DNA of 64,000 nt, taken from the NCBI GenBank assembly GCA_020634975.1, contig JACKAQ010000002.1, positions 620,001 through 684,000 of the forward strand, in the 5' to 3' direction. Below are positions 8,765 to 18,057 of this stretch, piece by piece. Within the stretch, counting starts at the first letter, position 1. The number at the start of each line of letters is the position of its first letter. The position numbers were made by a program, and so were the translations under genes. Under the pieces are notes generated by a model, which saw only the letters and a list, made by a program, of their open reading frames with translations, was not told the origin of the DNA and did no database searches. This stretch comes from JACKAQ01 sp020634975 [NCBI: Calditrichia bacterium]. GTDB taxonomy: Bacteria > Calditrichota > Calditrichia > RBG-13-44-9.

Positions 8765-10450
8765 CTATTCTGATTTAAAAAATTGCTGTATTTCGTCATC
8801 CAAACCGAGGTATTCCCAACGCAACAGCGCGATTGGTACGTTGCCGTTGAGCATAAGGTAATCGTGGAATTTCCGCAAATCAAAATTCTCTTTTTGGAGG
8901 ATTTTAGCATCGCTTAACAGTTTGATTATTTGCAACTTACCGATCTGATATGTAATTGCCTGTCCGGGATTATATGCAAAAAATCCGGCTTCCTGCACTG
9001 CGGTTGCAACATCCATCGGAACGGTTTTTGCGAGATATTCGCCTGCCTGCTCAATAGAAAAAGTGCCCAAAGCCAGACGGATATCGACTTCGACCCGCAG
9101 TGCCCGCAGGCGCATAAAATTGTAGATAATTTCGCGGGTTTTCGGGCGGTCATCGAATAATCCGAATTGGTGCATCATTTCTTCGACGTAAAATCCGATG
9201 CCTTCGTTTGCGCCGGAATCGATATATGCACGGCGTATCGGGCGGGGATTTTTCCACGAAATCGCCATCTGGAAATAGTGTCCCGGCACGCCTTCGTGAA
9301 CAATCAGCGGACGCGGATCAATCGCGCGCGACAGATTAAAATAGGATAAATCGCGACTCGGTTCTGGAATATAGCTGATGCCGTTTTCATCCAACCGCGT
9401 TTCGGAGGTGAGATCGTCGACAACGCCCATATTGGTAAACGGTGCGAGATACTCCGGCACCGGACGGTTGAGATAATGCTGCAGCCAGTCCGGCACACTC
9501 ATAATATTTTTGGCTTCCATAAAATCGCGGATTGCCTGCTCATCTTTTTTCGCCTGCTCAATTTGCGCTTCAGTTCCCGGGAAAATGGCCGGTTCCGGCA
9601 CAGCGGAATTGCGCAATTTTTCGAACGTTTCGAAAGCGACGGCACGCTGCCATTCCTGTTGTCCCTGTGCCAACAGCGTTTCGGGCGAGTAGGGGATGAG
9701 GGCAACATTTTTCAGAAAATAAACATAATTTTCCCGCCCGACGCTGAATTTATCGCTCATTTTCAACCGGTTTTTTTTCAGCCAACTGGTGTAACTGAGC
9801 AATGCGGCGGCAGCGTTGTCGGTCGCCTTCAATATTTTTGAGCGATATTTGTTTGAGGTGATCTCACTGAGTTTTGTGAACAACACATCCATTTTTGTCA
9901 TCACATCGCCGATGTTATCCAATGCTATTTCAGCAAATGGACGAATACCTTCGGTGAGATTTGCTTTTGCAGCATCTACTGTTTTGTGAAAACTGTTGAG
10001 CCGGATAATAATTTCGTTAACGCGTTCGTCCGTCATCGGTGAACTAATGAGCAACAATTCGTAAACGGAGCCCAGGGTTTGGTGAACGTAAAAATCGGGA
10101 TTGCGGTGCGGTTGGCGCAGCACGTTCAGCTCCCAATTGACCCGTTCGAGCATCGCACTGAGGCAGAGAAAATCCACGCTGTCTTCGCGTGTCCAACCCG
10201 TTTTGGGCAGCGCATCCAGTTTTTTCCGGAATTCGTTATACTTTTCGCGATGGTTTTCCAATGCTTTTGGGGAGAAATCCGGCGTCCATCCCGCTGGACG
10301 TTCAACCCGGGGAATATCGTCGCCAGCAACCGGCTGGGTGACAATTCGCCAATCGCGAAAGTCCTCATAAAGTTTTAATAAATCCGGGTTTGTTTGTGCA
10401 AAAATATTCGCAGAAATAAATAACAAAGAAATCCAGATTAAAAATCGCAT
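8765..10450 (-). CDS. Exported DUF885 peptidase-like protein
   Basis: 561 aa with a clear signal peptide (MRFLIWISLLFISANIFAQ). It belongs to the DUF885 family (PF05960), recognised by the HEGVPGH motif (HExxxGH type, probable metal site) in LIVHEGVPGHYFQMAIS and by the downstream ANEGIGFYVEEMMHQFG stretch, which has the helical context of a second metal ligand. The C-terminal NPGQAITYQIGKLQI is also typical. The family is thought to be zinc-dependent peptidases. It would act in the periplasm or outside the cell. It is first of three closely spaced genes (DUF885, permease, AKR-RidA) and lies downstream of a strong terminator, so these form a unit separate from the MurQ/NagB operon. Confidence 0.82.
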   Translation of the reverse strand: MRFLIWISLLFISANIFAQTNPDLLKLYEDFRDWRIVTQPVAGDDIPRVERPAGWTPDFSPKALENHREKYNEFRKKLDALPKTGWTREDSVDFLCLSAMLERVNWELNVLRQPHRNPDFYVHQTLGSVYELLLISSPMTDERVNEIIIRLNSFHKTVDAAKANLTEGIRPFAEIALDNIGDVMTKMDVLFTKLSEITSNKYRSKILKATDNAAAALLSYTSWLKKNRLKMSDKFSVGRENYVYFLKNVALIPYSPETLLAQGQQEWQRAVAFETFEKLRNSAVPEPAIFPGTEAQIEQAKKDEQAIRDFMEAKNIMSVPDWLQHYLNRPVPEYLAPFTNMGVVDDLTSETRLDENGISYIPEPSRDLSYFNLSRAIDPRPLIVHEGVPGHYFQMAISWKNPRPIRRAYIDSGANEGIGFYVEEMMHQFGLFDDRPKTREIIYNFMRLRALRVEVDIRLALGTFSIEQAGEYLAKTVPMDVATAVQEAGFFAYNPGQAITYQIGKLQIIKLLSDAKILQKENFDLRKFHDYLMLNGNVPIALLRWEYLGLDDEIQQFFKSE

Positions 10451-10515
10451 AATTTCCCTCGATAATTTTCGGTATTGCGCAAAAGCTGAAAAATTGTAGC
10501 AACAGATTACATCAA

Positions 10516-10560
10516 AAACCGGAGTTTGACATGAGCATTTTTTCAGTCAAACTCCGGTTT
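10516..10560 (-). terminator. Strong Rho-independent terminator after nagB-PIG-L gene
   Basis: A 15-bp perfect inverted repeat (10516-10530 paired with 10546-10560, core ACCGGAGTTTGAC) with a 15-nt loop. Read on the - strand it is followed by TTTTTGAT, so it terminates transcription from the NagB-PIG-L gene. This sets the 3' end of the salvage operon and separates it from the DUF885-permease-AKR unit. Confidence 0.85.
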
Positions 10561-10632
10561 AATTATTTCCAATCCAACTTATGATATTCGATTGAATTAT
10601 CCAACCCGGCATCGATAATGCGCGGAAAAAAA

Positions 10633-12987
10633 TCAGCGGTTTTCAACAGCGCGCATAAGCTCGCGGCTGCTGGCGTAAAATTCCGGCAGATCCATTTCTT
10701 TGATGAACACCAAACCACGGGTTGCCCGAATGAGCGGGCTGGCGTTTTCGTAAAACCATTCGCGCCCGAGGCAAATCTTCATCTTTTGGTATTGCTCAAC
10801 CTGGATGCGCTGTGCCAGTTCGGAAAACGGGCCGTCGTGCTCATAACTGGGGAAGGACGCCGCTTTTTGGGAGCTGAACGAGTTCAAAAATGAGGTTTGC
10901 ATCACCGCAAACATGTTCAGCGAAACCGGCACAAAAATATTCGCTTCCGACGGATGAAAACGATACCAGACGTTTCGATATCCCCACACTTTGATATCCG
11001 ATCGGCCGGAGCTTTTTTCATATTTTTTCAACGCTTCGGTAACGGCTTGCAGCACCTTGTAATGGGTGTCCGGACCGCTGGCTTCCGGGTCGAACGCCAC
11101 GGTCACAATATCCGGGTTCACTTCTTCCAGCAACCGGACAATTGGCACCACATCGCGCTCGATGGTCGGTTCCTCCGTAAAAATATCGCCGGTGTAGAAC
11201 CCGAGCCGCAGGTGTTTTACGTAATCGCAGTTCCAGCCGAAATAGCCCCACAAACATTCCGCTTCCCATTCGCGGCTCATGGCTTTCAGGCTTTGGATAT
11301 GCGGTAAATCTTTTTTACCGGGATACTCGGTTTTGAAATAATGCATCAACTCTGAGATGCGATTTTTGATGCCTTTGAGGTCATCTTCATCATAAACTTC
11401 GATGAGATTGCGGAGCAGACGCCGGGCTTCGCCCTCATTTTTGATGGTGCGGCTTTTCATCGCTACGCCGTCGAGGTATTGCCAAACATCGCGATTACGT
11501 CCGTTAAGATTATCTTTTGCGAAATAGCCGGTGTCGTGCAGCCCCTCAAATTCGGGAGAATCGAGCACTTCCAGTAATTTTTCCAACTGCCCGATCATAA
11601 ATTGATTGGACACGGAAGTAAACCCGCCGGTGAAACAACTGAAATAATGGGTGTTGCTGGCATCGCGAATGTGGCGCACCACATGCGGCAAATAGCCGAG
11701 CATTATATCGTCGTGATGCGGTTCGGTGTGTAAAAAACGTTTATTGCTGTGTTTCGAAATGCCGCTTTCCAGTTTGGTCATCAAATCATCGCGGACAGCT
11801 TGAAGGGTATCTTTCAAATTGCCGCTGTGTTTTTTGAGCATAACTTTGCCGAGCATATCTTCGCGAAAATCCGACGGACTGAGCGCGGTAATCGATTTTC
11901 GGGCGTTCACCGCTGTGTCCACCACAATTTTTTCGATGGTTTCCGGTGCCAGCGGATCTTCCATTTCGATGAGCGCTTTCTGACGCTCTTTCATCAGTTT
12001 TGCAGCGCCGCGCGTGATGTAAAATCGGGCATTCGCCAATTGTTGCAGCACCGTCGCGGGATACAGAATATTCGGCGGATTTTCGATCGCATCGCGGATA
12101 ACCGACGCTTTTGCTTCACCTGCAGCGATAATAATGGCCACACATTGCGGATTGTACGCGATGGTTCCCAATCCGATGGTGATCACCAGCCGATTGCGGG
12201 AAATTTCGATCCCGCCGAGATCCGTCGCTGCCGAAGCCTGCGTTTCGTAGTTGGTCGGTGTCAACCGGGTTGTCGAATAATGATCCGATCCGCTGACATT
12301 GAAACCGATGTGCCCGTCCGGGCCGATCCCGCCGAGGAAGAAACCGATCCCGCCCATTCCGCGAATGATCTCCTCATATTCCTGGCACCATTGATCGATG
12401 CGTGCCAGCATATCGCGTTGGCGGCGTTCTTCGCGGGTTTTGCCGTAGCGGTAGCGCAGCGAGAGGTCAACTGTGTGATTCGGCCACACATCGGACAGCG
12501 ATTCGCCGGGTTCCAGCCCGATTTTTTCGCAATTGATCAGCATCGCACGGTCGCGGGAAAGCCCGAAACTCTCGATATAAAATTGCCTGATATACGCGTA
12601 AAAACTGTTGTGTTGTTTGGGATTGATCGGATAAAATTCATCGATTTGAACAAATCGCAGGGCGTTCATTTCCGGTTTTTTGGCTGGATTCAATCCGCTA
12701 TCTTCCAGAAATTTGCGCATTTCCGGGTTTTCCCAATTGCGTTGAATATGGGTGACCCATTTTATAAAATGCTCGGGTGTTTTTCCGGTCGGCAGCGAAA
12801 TAACGCCTTCCGGGTTTTGCTGAACCCATTCCAGAAATCGCATCGCCGCCAGCTTTCCGAGCGCCGGAAAATTGTCAACGATGATGGTTGGAATTCGCTC
12901 CGTTACCGGATTAAAATCTTTGAAAAGTGATTGTTGCAGTGCGGCGTTTTCCACAGGGCTTAACGTCACACGATCTTTGCGTGGCAT
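10633..12987 (-). CDS. nagB: Glucosamine-6-phosphate deaminase fused to PIG-L/LmbE deacetylase domain
   Basis: 784 aa, about three times the length of a plain NagB. Residues about 30-345 are the deaminase: ISLPTGKTPEHF (phosphate loop), FVQIDEFYPI (catalytic Asp) and GGIGPDGHIGFN (catalytic His loop). It converts glucosamine-6-P to fructose-6-P and ammonia. Residues about 405-720 are a PIG-L/LmbE domain with the zinc motif PHHDD in HTEPHHDDIMLGY and a second His in GPDTHYKVLQAV. PIG-L enzymes remove N-acetyl groups from GlcNAc conjugates, so this half may deacetylate GlcNAc-6-P and substitute for NagA, of which no copy is seen nearby; that is inference. Similar fusions occur in Bacteroidetes. 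It is last in the operon, 49 bp after murQ, before the terminator at 10.5 kb. Confidence 0.9.
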   Translation of the reverse strand: MPRKDRVTLSPVENAALQQSLFKDFNPVTERIPTIIVDNFPALGKLAAMRFLEWVQQNPEGVISLPTGKTPEHFIKWVTHIQRNWENPEMRKFLEDSGLNPAKKPEMNALRFVQIDEFYPINPKQHNSFYAYIRQFYIESFGLSRDRAMLINCEKIGLEPGESLSDVWPNHTVDLSLRYRYGKTREERRQRDMLARIDQWCQEYEEIIRGMGGIGFFLGGIGPDGHIGFNVSGSDHYSTTRLTPTNYETQASAATDLGGIEISRNRLVITIGLGTIAYNPQCVAIIIAAGEAKASVIRDAIENPPNILYPATVLQQLANARFYITRGAAKLMKERQKALIEMEDPLAPETIEKIVVDTAVNARKSITALSPSDFREDMLGKVMLKKHSGNLKDTLQAVRDDLMTKLESGISKHSNKRFLHTEPHHDDIMLGYLPHVVRHIRDASNTHYFSCFTGGFTSVSNQFMIGQLEKLLEVLDSPEFEGLHDTGYFAKDNLNGRNRDVWQYLDGVAMKSRTIKNEGEARRLLRNLIEVYDEDDLKGIKNRISELMHYFKTEYPGKKDLPHIQSLKAMSREWEAECLWGYFGWNCDYVKHLRLGFYTGDIFTEEPTIERDVVPIVRLLEEVNPDIVTVAFDPEASGPDTHYKVLQAVTEALKKYEKSSGRSDIKVWGYRNVWYRFHPSEANIFVPVSLNMFAVMQTSFLNSFSSQKAASFPSYEHDGPFSELAQRIQVEQYQKMKICLGREWFYENASPLIRATRGLVFIKEMDLPEFYASSRELMRAVENR

Positions 12988-13036
12988 GATAAACTCACTC
13001 TTTTTTGTTTTAGTAAATTGTCATCTAAACGTCTAA

Positions 13037-13957
13037 CTATACTGAAGTTATCTCTAATGCTTTTCTGACAAATCCATTGCTTTGAACCAATCGGTGCCGG
13101 GCGGTATCGGCGTCAACATCGGCAAGAATCATCACCAATGCCGTTTTAACATGTCCTTTTGCGTTCGCCAAAACGGTAACTGCCGTTTCGTAATCTACGC
13201 CGGTAACCATCATCACCGTGCGTTTGGAACGCTCTTCCAGTTTGCGAGAAGTCATCATCAAATCGACCATCATATTGCCGAACACTTTTCCCATGCGAAT
13301 CATCGATGCGGTGGTGAGCATGTTCAGCACCAATTTGGTGGCGGTGCCGGCTTTCATCCGGGTGGAACCCATCACCACTTCCGGCCCGACAACCACACAA
13401 ATAGCGATATCCACCGGGAAGGTAATCCGCTCACGCGGGTTGCAAGTGACAAAAATCGTTTTCGCGCCCATTTCGTGGGCTTTTTCCAATGCGCCGAGCA
13501 CATACGGTGTTCGGTAGCTGGCGGCGATTCCGCATAACACATCGTTTTTAGTGAAACCACGGGCGAGTAAATCCTTCTGCCCCTGGTCATGTTTGTCCTC
13601 ACTGCCTTCCTGTGCGCTGGTCAGCGCTTTTTCACCACCGGCGATAATGCCCTGAACCATTTCCGGCGAAGTGCCAAAAGTTGGCGGGCATTCTGCAGCG
13701 TCGAGCACACCAAGTCGTCCGCTGGTTCCCGCGCCGATATAAAATAAACGTCCGTTATTTTTGAACGTATCGACGAGCAAATCCACCGCTTTCGCGATAT
13801 AGGGAATTTCTTGCTCAACAATTCCGGGAATTTTTTGGTCTTCTGTATTGATAATCCTAAGTATTTCCTCGGTTGTCTTGCTGTCAATTTCTTCAGACGC
13901 CGGATTTCTTGCCTCGGTCACCAGATTTTCAATTTGTTTAAAAACACCATCTTGCAT
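13037..13957 (-). CDS. murQ: N-acetylmuramic acid 6-phosphate etherase
   Basis: 306 aa from the ATG at 13957 (MQDGVFKQIENL). The open frame extends 29 codons further upstream, but that part overlaps the PhyH gene, and an AGGAGAG ribosome site lies 7 nt before 13957. SIS-fold sugar isomerase domain: LFYIGAGTSGRLGVLDAAECPPTFG (phosphosugar loop and catalytic Glu region), IAGGEKALTSAQEGSEDK, and GSTRMKAGTATKLVLNML, all diagnostic of MurQ. It splits the lactyl ether of MurNAc-6-P to give GlcNAc-6-P and D-lactate in the cytoplasm. C-terminal residues (about 260-306) form the small helical subdomain. It lies between the dioxygenase and nagB genes in the salvage operon. Confidence 0.96.
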   Translation of the reverse strand: MQDGVFKQIENLVTEARNPASEEIDSKTTEEILRIINTEDQKIPGIVEQEIPYIAKAVDLLVDTFKNNGRLFYIGAGTSGRLGVLDAAECPPTFGTSPEMVQGIIAGGEKALTSAQEGSEDKHDQGQKDLLARGFTKNDVLCGIAASYRTPYVLGALEKAHEMGAKTIFVTCNPRERITFPVDIAICVVVGPEVVMGSTRMKAGTATKLVLNMLTTASMIRMGKVFGNMMVDLMMTSRKLEERSKRTVMMVTGVDYETAVTVLANAKGHVKTALVMILADVDADTARHRLVQSNGFVRKALEITSV

Positions 13958-13959
13958 AC

Positions 13960-14802
13960 TTATCTCTCCTGATGTGAATCGCGCTGGTAGAGTATTGGGT
14001 TCAGCGCTGTTTGAATGGTTTCGCCAAGCTGAGCGCCCGGGCAAAACACATCGCGATCCAACGCCTGATTTTCATTTTCGGGTGCCTTAAGCTGCATATC
14101 GATGTCCATATAGATAATGGTCATTACTTTACGCGGATTCGGCGTTGTATTCGGTCCGGCTCGGTGAAACGTCCAGCCATAGTGAAAGCTGATTTCACCC
14201 GGATCGAAGGATTCCTGAACGTATTCAAATTGTTGTTTTTTCAATGCTTCGGCAATTTCTCTTTCGCTTTCATCGCTGATTTTGAAATTGCGTCCACCGG
14301 AAAAATGGTGGCTTTTGGCAGAAAATGCCAACGGCCCCATATCCAGTGATGTGCGCTGCAACGGAATCCAGACGGTGCAACATTTTTCAGTGGCTAACGG
14401 CCAATAATATTGATCGGCGTGCCACGGTGTAAATCCGCCGCCGGGTTCTTTATACAACGCCTGATCGTGATATAGCCGGACACCACAGGTTCCCAACAGT
14501 TCAGTAGCAATGCTGGCCAATCGTTTGCTGAACACGAACGATTTAACAATTTCGCTGTGTTGCCACAAATTGGTAACCTGCAAAAACGCCTTTTGGTATG
14601 TGTCCCGCTCTGCCATCGGCTTTTCGTGAATATCATTTAATTCGAACACTTTTTTGGTGATTTCTTTGCCGTAGGTATCCAAATCCAATGGTGATAGGAC
14701 ATCGCGGATTTTGATAAAACCGTTGTTCCGGAAAAAGTCAATCTGTTTTTCGGAAACCGGAAACGGTTCGTTTAATTCCCAATGCGTTGAAATTTCAGAC
14801 AT
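13960..14802 (-). CDS. Phytanoyl-CoA dioxygenase (PhyH) family protein
   Basis: 280 aa from the ATG at 14802 (MSEISTHWELNEPF); an upstream ATG at 14859 would overlap the preceding transporter gene. It shows the Fe(II)/2-oxoglutarate oxygenase fold of PhyH proteins: first metal ligands HxD in FTPWHADQYYWPL, distal His in WTFHRAGPNTTPN and a nearby Arg for 2-oxoglutarate in PRKVMTI. It should hydroxylate a small molecule in the cytoplasm using O2 and 2-oxoglutarate. The gene sits between a sodium symporter and murQ, with only 2 bp to murQ, so it is part of the salvage operon. No known step of MurNAc or GlcNAc catabolism needs such an enzyme; its substrate is unknown. Confidence 0.85.
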   Translation of the reverse strand: MSEISTHWELNEPFPVSEKQIDFFRNNGFIKIRDVLSPLDLDTYGKEITKKVFELNDIHEKPMAERDTYQKAFLQVTNLWQHSEIVKSFVFSKRLASIATELLGTCGVRLYHDQALYKEPGGGFTPWHADQYYWPLATEKCCTVWIPLQRTSLDMGPLAFSAKSHHFSGGRNFKISDESEREIAEALKKQQFEYVQESFDPGEISFHYGWTFHRAGPNTTPNPRKVMTIIYMDIDMQLKAPENENQALDRDVFCPGAQLGETIQTALNPILYQRDSHQER

Positions 14803-14819
14803 TGTAAAATCCACTGGTT

Positions 14820-16568
14820 TTATTTTAAAGCTTCCCAATTCCTGGCGTTCAAATCCCACATGATAAAGGCGAATCCCAACACTGCGACCAGTAATAAACC
14901 CAATCCGATCAGCGTTTCGCCGAGCAAAAATTTACCGAACCCGAACAGCGCGGCATAAATCATGATAATGCCGGCGAGCCAGTCGAGCAAATCGCGACTC
15001 AATCCGGTATCCGCTTTCACATCCGGCGCTTTCGCAGCGATGGGTTTCCACATGCTGCCGCCGGGGCGGGTTTTGCGGTAAAATTTGATCAGCGTTTCGT
15101 CGGTTTCCGGCGCGGTTAAAAACGTGACTGTCAACCAGGTGACCGTGCTGATGCCAACCGTGATCAACATTACCATCGCGAAACCATGGGCATCATTGGT
15201 ATCCATCCCCAAAACGCTTTGTAACACGATGGACACAACCAGCGATGCGAGCATCGCCGAAATTTCAGACCAGGCGTTAATTCGCCACCAAAACCAGCGC
15301 AAAATATAGACCGATCCGGTGCCTGCACCGATCGCCAGCAAAAACTTCCACGCGCCGGCAATGGTTTCCATTTGGGAAGTGACGAGCGCGCCCGCGATCA
15401 CCAAAAACACGGTAGAAACCCGCGCTGCCATAACATAGTGTTTTTCGGACGCATCCGTTTTTACAAACCGTTTGTAAAAATCGTTGATCAAATATGAGCT
15501 GCCCCAGTTAAGCTGTGTGCTGACGGTGGACATAAACGCCGCTGCAAAAGAGGCGAGCATCAGCCCTTTGAAACCGGTCGGCAGATAGTTGAGCATCACT
15601 AAAATGTAGCCGGTTTGTTTATCTTCGACAGTTGGGAAGAGCACCAAACTGGTTAACGCAACCAGCACCCACGGCCACGGACGCAGCGCATAATGCGCAA
15701 TATTGAACCATAACGTAGCCAGTAGCGAGTGGCGTTCGTTTTTGGTGGCGAACATCCGTTGGGCAATGTAACCGCCGCCGCCCGGTTCCGCGCCGGGATA
15801 CCACGCTGCCCACCAGTTAACCGCCAGATACACAAAAAATGCGGTCAACGGCATCCAGACAGATCCGATTTCCGGCGTAAAATTGAGAATTTGATGATCC
15901 GCACCGTACTGGGCAATCAATCCGGTTTTCAGCCCTTCGATGCCGCCAACGGCATCAACAGCAAAAAACGCCAGCGCAATTGAGCCAACCATCGCAATGA
16001 TAAATTGCAGAAAATCGGTGACAACCACACCCCATAATCCGCTGAGTCCGCTATATAATAATGTTACCAAAACGCAAATCCCGACTGCGACCCATTTATC
16101 CACCCCGATAGATAATTCGATAATTTTAACCATCGCCAGCGTTACCCAACCGAGAATAATCAGGTTGATCGGAATCGCGAGATAGAGCGCCCGGAATCCG
16201 CGCAAAATGGCAGCCGGTTTTCCGGAATAGCGGATTTCGGTGAACTCGACATCGGTGAGAACTTCCGCCCGTCGCCACAACCGCGCAAACAGAAAAACCG
16301 TGAGCAAACCGCTCATCAACATGTTCCACCAGAGCCAGTTCCCGGCGATGCCGTGATTCGCCACCAGTTCGGTTACCGCCAGCGGCGTATCTGCCGCGAA
16401 CGTTGTTGCAACCATACTGGTGCCGGCCAGCCACCACGGCAGGCTGCGTCCGGATGTAAAATATTCCACAATATCGCCACCGGCTTTGCGGGAAAAATAA
16501 AGCCCGATGCCCAGCGCCAGCACAAAGTAAATCGCTACAAATGTCCAGTCCAGAAAACTAACTTGCAT
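14820..16568 (-). CDS. Sodium:solute symporter (SSS family), second copy
   Basis: 582 aa from the ATG at 16568 (MQVSFLDWTFVAIYF), preceded by GGAGG with 6-nt spacing; the open frame reaches 16610 but that overlaps the upstream gene further. SSS/LeuT-fold transporter with GRSLPWWLAGTSMVATTFAADTPLAV (TM1-2 sodium and substrate region) and about 13-14 membrane segments. The sequence AWYPGAEPGGGGYIAQRMFATK is the loop near TM6-7. It should import a solute with Na+. Its start overlaps the end of the first symporter gene by 11 bp. The two symporters are clearly different proteins and may carry different products of the upstream hydrolase, such as GlcNAc and MurNAc; substrate assignment is inference. 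Confidence 0.9.
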   Translation of the reverse strand: MQVSFLDWTFVAIYFVLALGIGLYFSRKAGGDIVEYFTSGRSLPWWLAGTSMVATTFAADTPLAVTELVANHGIAGNWLWWNMLMSGLLTVFLFARLWRRAEVLTDVEFTEIRYSGKPAAILRGFRALYLAIPINLIILGWVTLAMVKIIELSIGVDKWVAVGICVLVTLLYSGLSGLWGVVVTDFLQFIIAMVGSIALAFFAVDAVGGIEGLKTGLIAQYGADHQILNFTPEIGSVWMPLTAFFVYLAVNWWAAWYPGAEPGGGGYIAQRMFATKNERHSLLATLWFNIAHYALRPWPWVLVALTSLVLFPTVEDKQTGYILVMLNYLPTGFKGLMLASFAAAFMSTVSTQLNWGSSYLINDFYKRFVKTDASEKHYVMAARVSTVFLVIAGALVTSQMETIAGAWKFLLAIGAGTGSVYILRWFWWRINAWSEISAMLASLVVSIVLQSVLGMDTNDAHGFAMVMLITVGISTVTWLTVTFLTAPETDETLIKFYRKTRPGGSMWKPIAAKAPDVKADTGLSRDLLDWLAGIIMIYAALFGFGKFLLGETLIGLGLLLVAVLGFAFIMWDLNARNWEALK

Positions 16569-18057
16569 CGGCGCCTCCGCGCAATGTGTTCGAAATAATG
16601 CCAACCACAATTGTTGTCAGGCTGCCGACTACCGTATACAACGGCCAGGCGATTTGAACCGTTTGAATCACAATTGTCATCACAATCAGCGCAACGATAA
16701 AACCGACGATCGCATCCGTTTCTTTTGCTTTCGCATACACCAGTCCGAGCAGAAAAGTGCCGAGCAGTCCACCGTATGTATACGATGCAATACCAAGCGC
16801 TACTTCAACAACTGTGCCTTCCAGTTCGATAAAAAGGATGGCAGCGCCAACCAAAATCACTCCCCAGATAATTGTCGCCAACCGGGAAGTTTTGAGTTGC
16901 TGCGCCTCTGTTTTATCCTTTCCGAAGAGCGGCAGATAAATATCGAGCACCGCCGCGCTGGACAAGCTGGAAAGGCTGCTGGAGAGCGTGCTCATTGCCG
17001 CAGCAAACAGCGCAGCGACAATCAGTCCGCTGATACCGGCGGGCATTTCTTCCACAATAAATTTGGGGAAAATACCGTCCGAGCGGCTGAGCCCGAGTTC
17101 CTGAATACTGGCACCGTTGTAAAACGCAAACAGCATCACGCCTATGACCAGAAAAACCAGAAATTGGAGCAATACGGTAAACCCGCTGCCAATCATCGCT
17201 TTTTTGCTATCCGCGAGATTGCGGCAGGTGAGCACTCGCTGAACAATCAGTTGATCGGTTCCGTGCGAAGCCAAACTGAAAATTGCGCCACCGGCAACAG
17301 CCGTCAGGAATGTGTAGGAATTTTTGATAAAATCGGAGAAACTGAGTTCGAAACCACTGTAAAACCACTGGAATTTGTTACCGGGTGCGGCGGCGGCGAT
17401 GACATCGGAAAATCCGTTGGGCAATTTGTTGAGCATCATCCATCCGGCTAAAATAGCACCACCCATATAAATTAACCACTGAATCATGTCCATCCAAATG
17501 ACAGATTTTATACCGCCGATGTAGGTGTAAACCATTGTCAGCACACCCACCGCGATAATCGCATAAATATAAAATGCCGTGTTGCTCATTCCGCTGAAAG
17601 TGCCACTGCTTTTCATGATAATTGCCAGCGGAATCGCCGTCGCAAACAGCCGGACGCCGTCGGCTAACAGTCGGGTAATCATGAATGTGACGCTGGCGGT
17701 GTTGCGCATCCGTTGCCCAAAACGGTCACCCAAAAAGTGATACGCCGTGCTCAAATCGCCGCGATAATACGCCGGTAACAAAATCACGGAAACCAGCCCG
17801 CGTCCGACCACATAACCGAACACCAATTGCAGAAATGTCATATTTCCGCCGTAACTGACCGCCGGAATGCCGATAAACGTGAGCACACTGGTTTCGGTCG
17901 CGACGATGCTGAACATCACCGCGTACCACGGGATCGATCTGCCGCCTAAAAAATAATCGTTGGCAGATTTCTGATTTCGTCCGATATATGCGCCGAACGC
18001 CGCAGATGCCGCCATGTAAACAACAACGATAATGATATCAATTGTGGTAAATCCCAT
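16558..18057 (-). CDS. Sodium:solute symporter (SSS family), first copy
   Basis: 499 aa. SSS-family features: DYFLGGRSIPWYAVMFSIVATETSVLTF near the N-terminus, MVYTYIGGIKSVIWMDMIQW (the GGxxxVxWxD signature), GTDQLIVQRVLTCRN, and AALFAAAMSTLSSSLSSLSS near TM8, where SSS proteins bind sodium. It resembles sugar-linked SSS transporters of Bacteroidetes. The start codon overlaps the stop of the GH3-serine hydrolase gene by one base (TAATG), indicating translational coupling, which argues that it carries a product of that enzyme. Length is normal. Confidence 0.9.
   Translation of the reverse strand: MGFTTIDIIIVVVYMAASAAFGAYIGRNQKSANDYFLGGRSIPWYAVMFSIVATETSVLTFIGIPAVSYGGNMTFLQLVFGYVVGRGLVSVILLPAYYRGDLSTAYHFLGDRFGQRMRNTASVTFMITRLLADGVRLFATAIPLAIIMKSSGTFSGMSNTAFYIYAIIAVGVLTMVYTYIGGIKSVIWMDMIQWLIYMGGAILAGWMMLNKLPNGFSDVIAAAAPGNKFQWFYSGFELSFSDFIKNSYTFLTAVAGGAIFSLASHGTDQLIVQRVLTCRNLADSKKAMIGSGFTVLLQFLVFLVIGVMLFAFYNGASIQELGLSRSDGIFPKFIVEEMPAGISGLIVAALFAAAMSTLSSSLSSLSSAAVLDIYLPLFGKDKTEAQQLKTSRLATIIWGVILVGAAILFIELEGTVVEVALGIASYTYGGLLGTFLLGLVYAKAKETDAIVGFIVALIVMTIVIQTVQIAWPLYTVVGSLTTIVVGIISNTLRGGADAS

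Noticed and set aside
11749-12930. A 393-codon open frame opposite nagB
   Set aside because: It lies wholly antisense to the NagB-PIG-L gene, has a composition typical of a reverse-strand shadow, and shows no recognisable domain.
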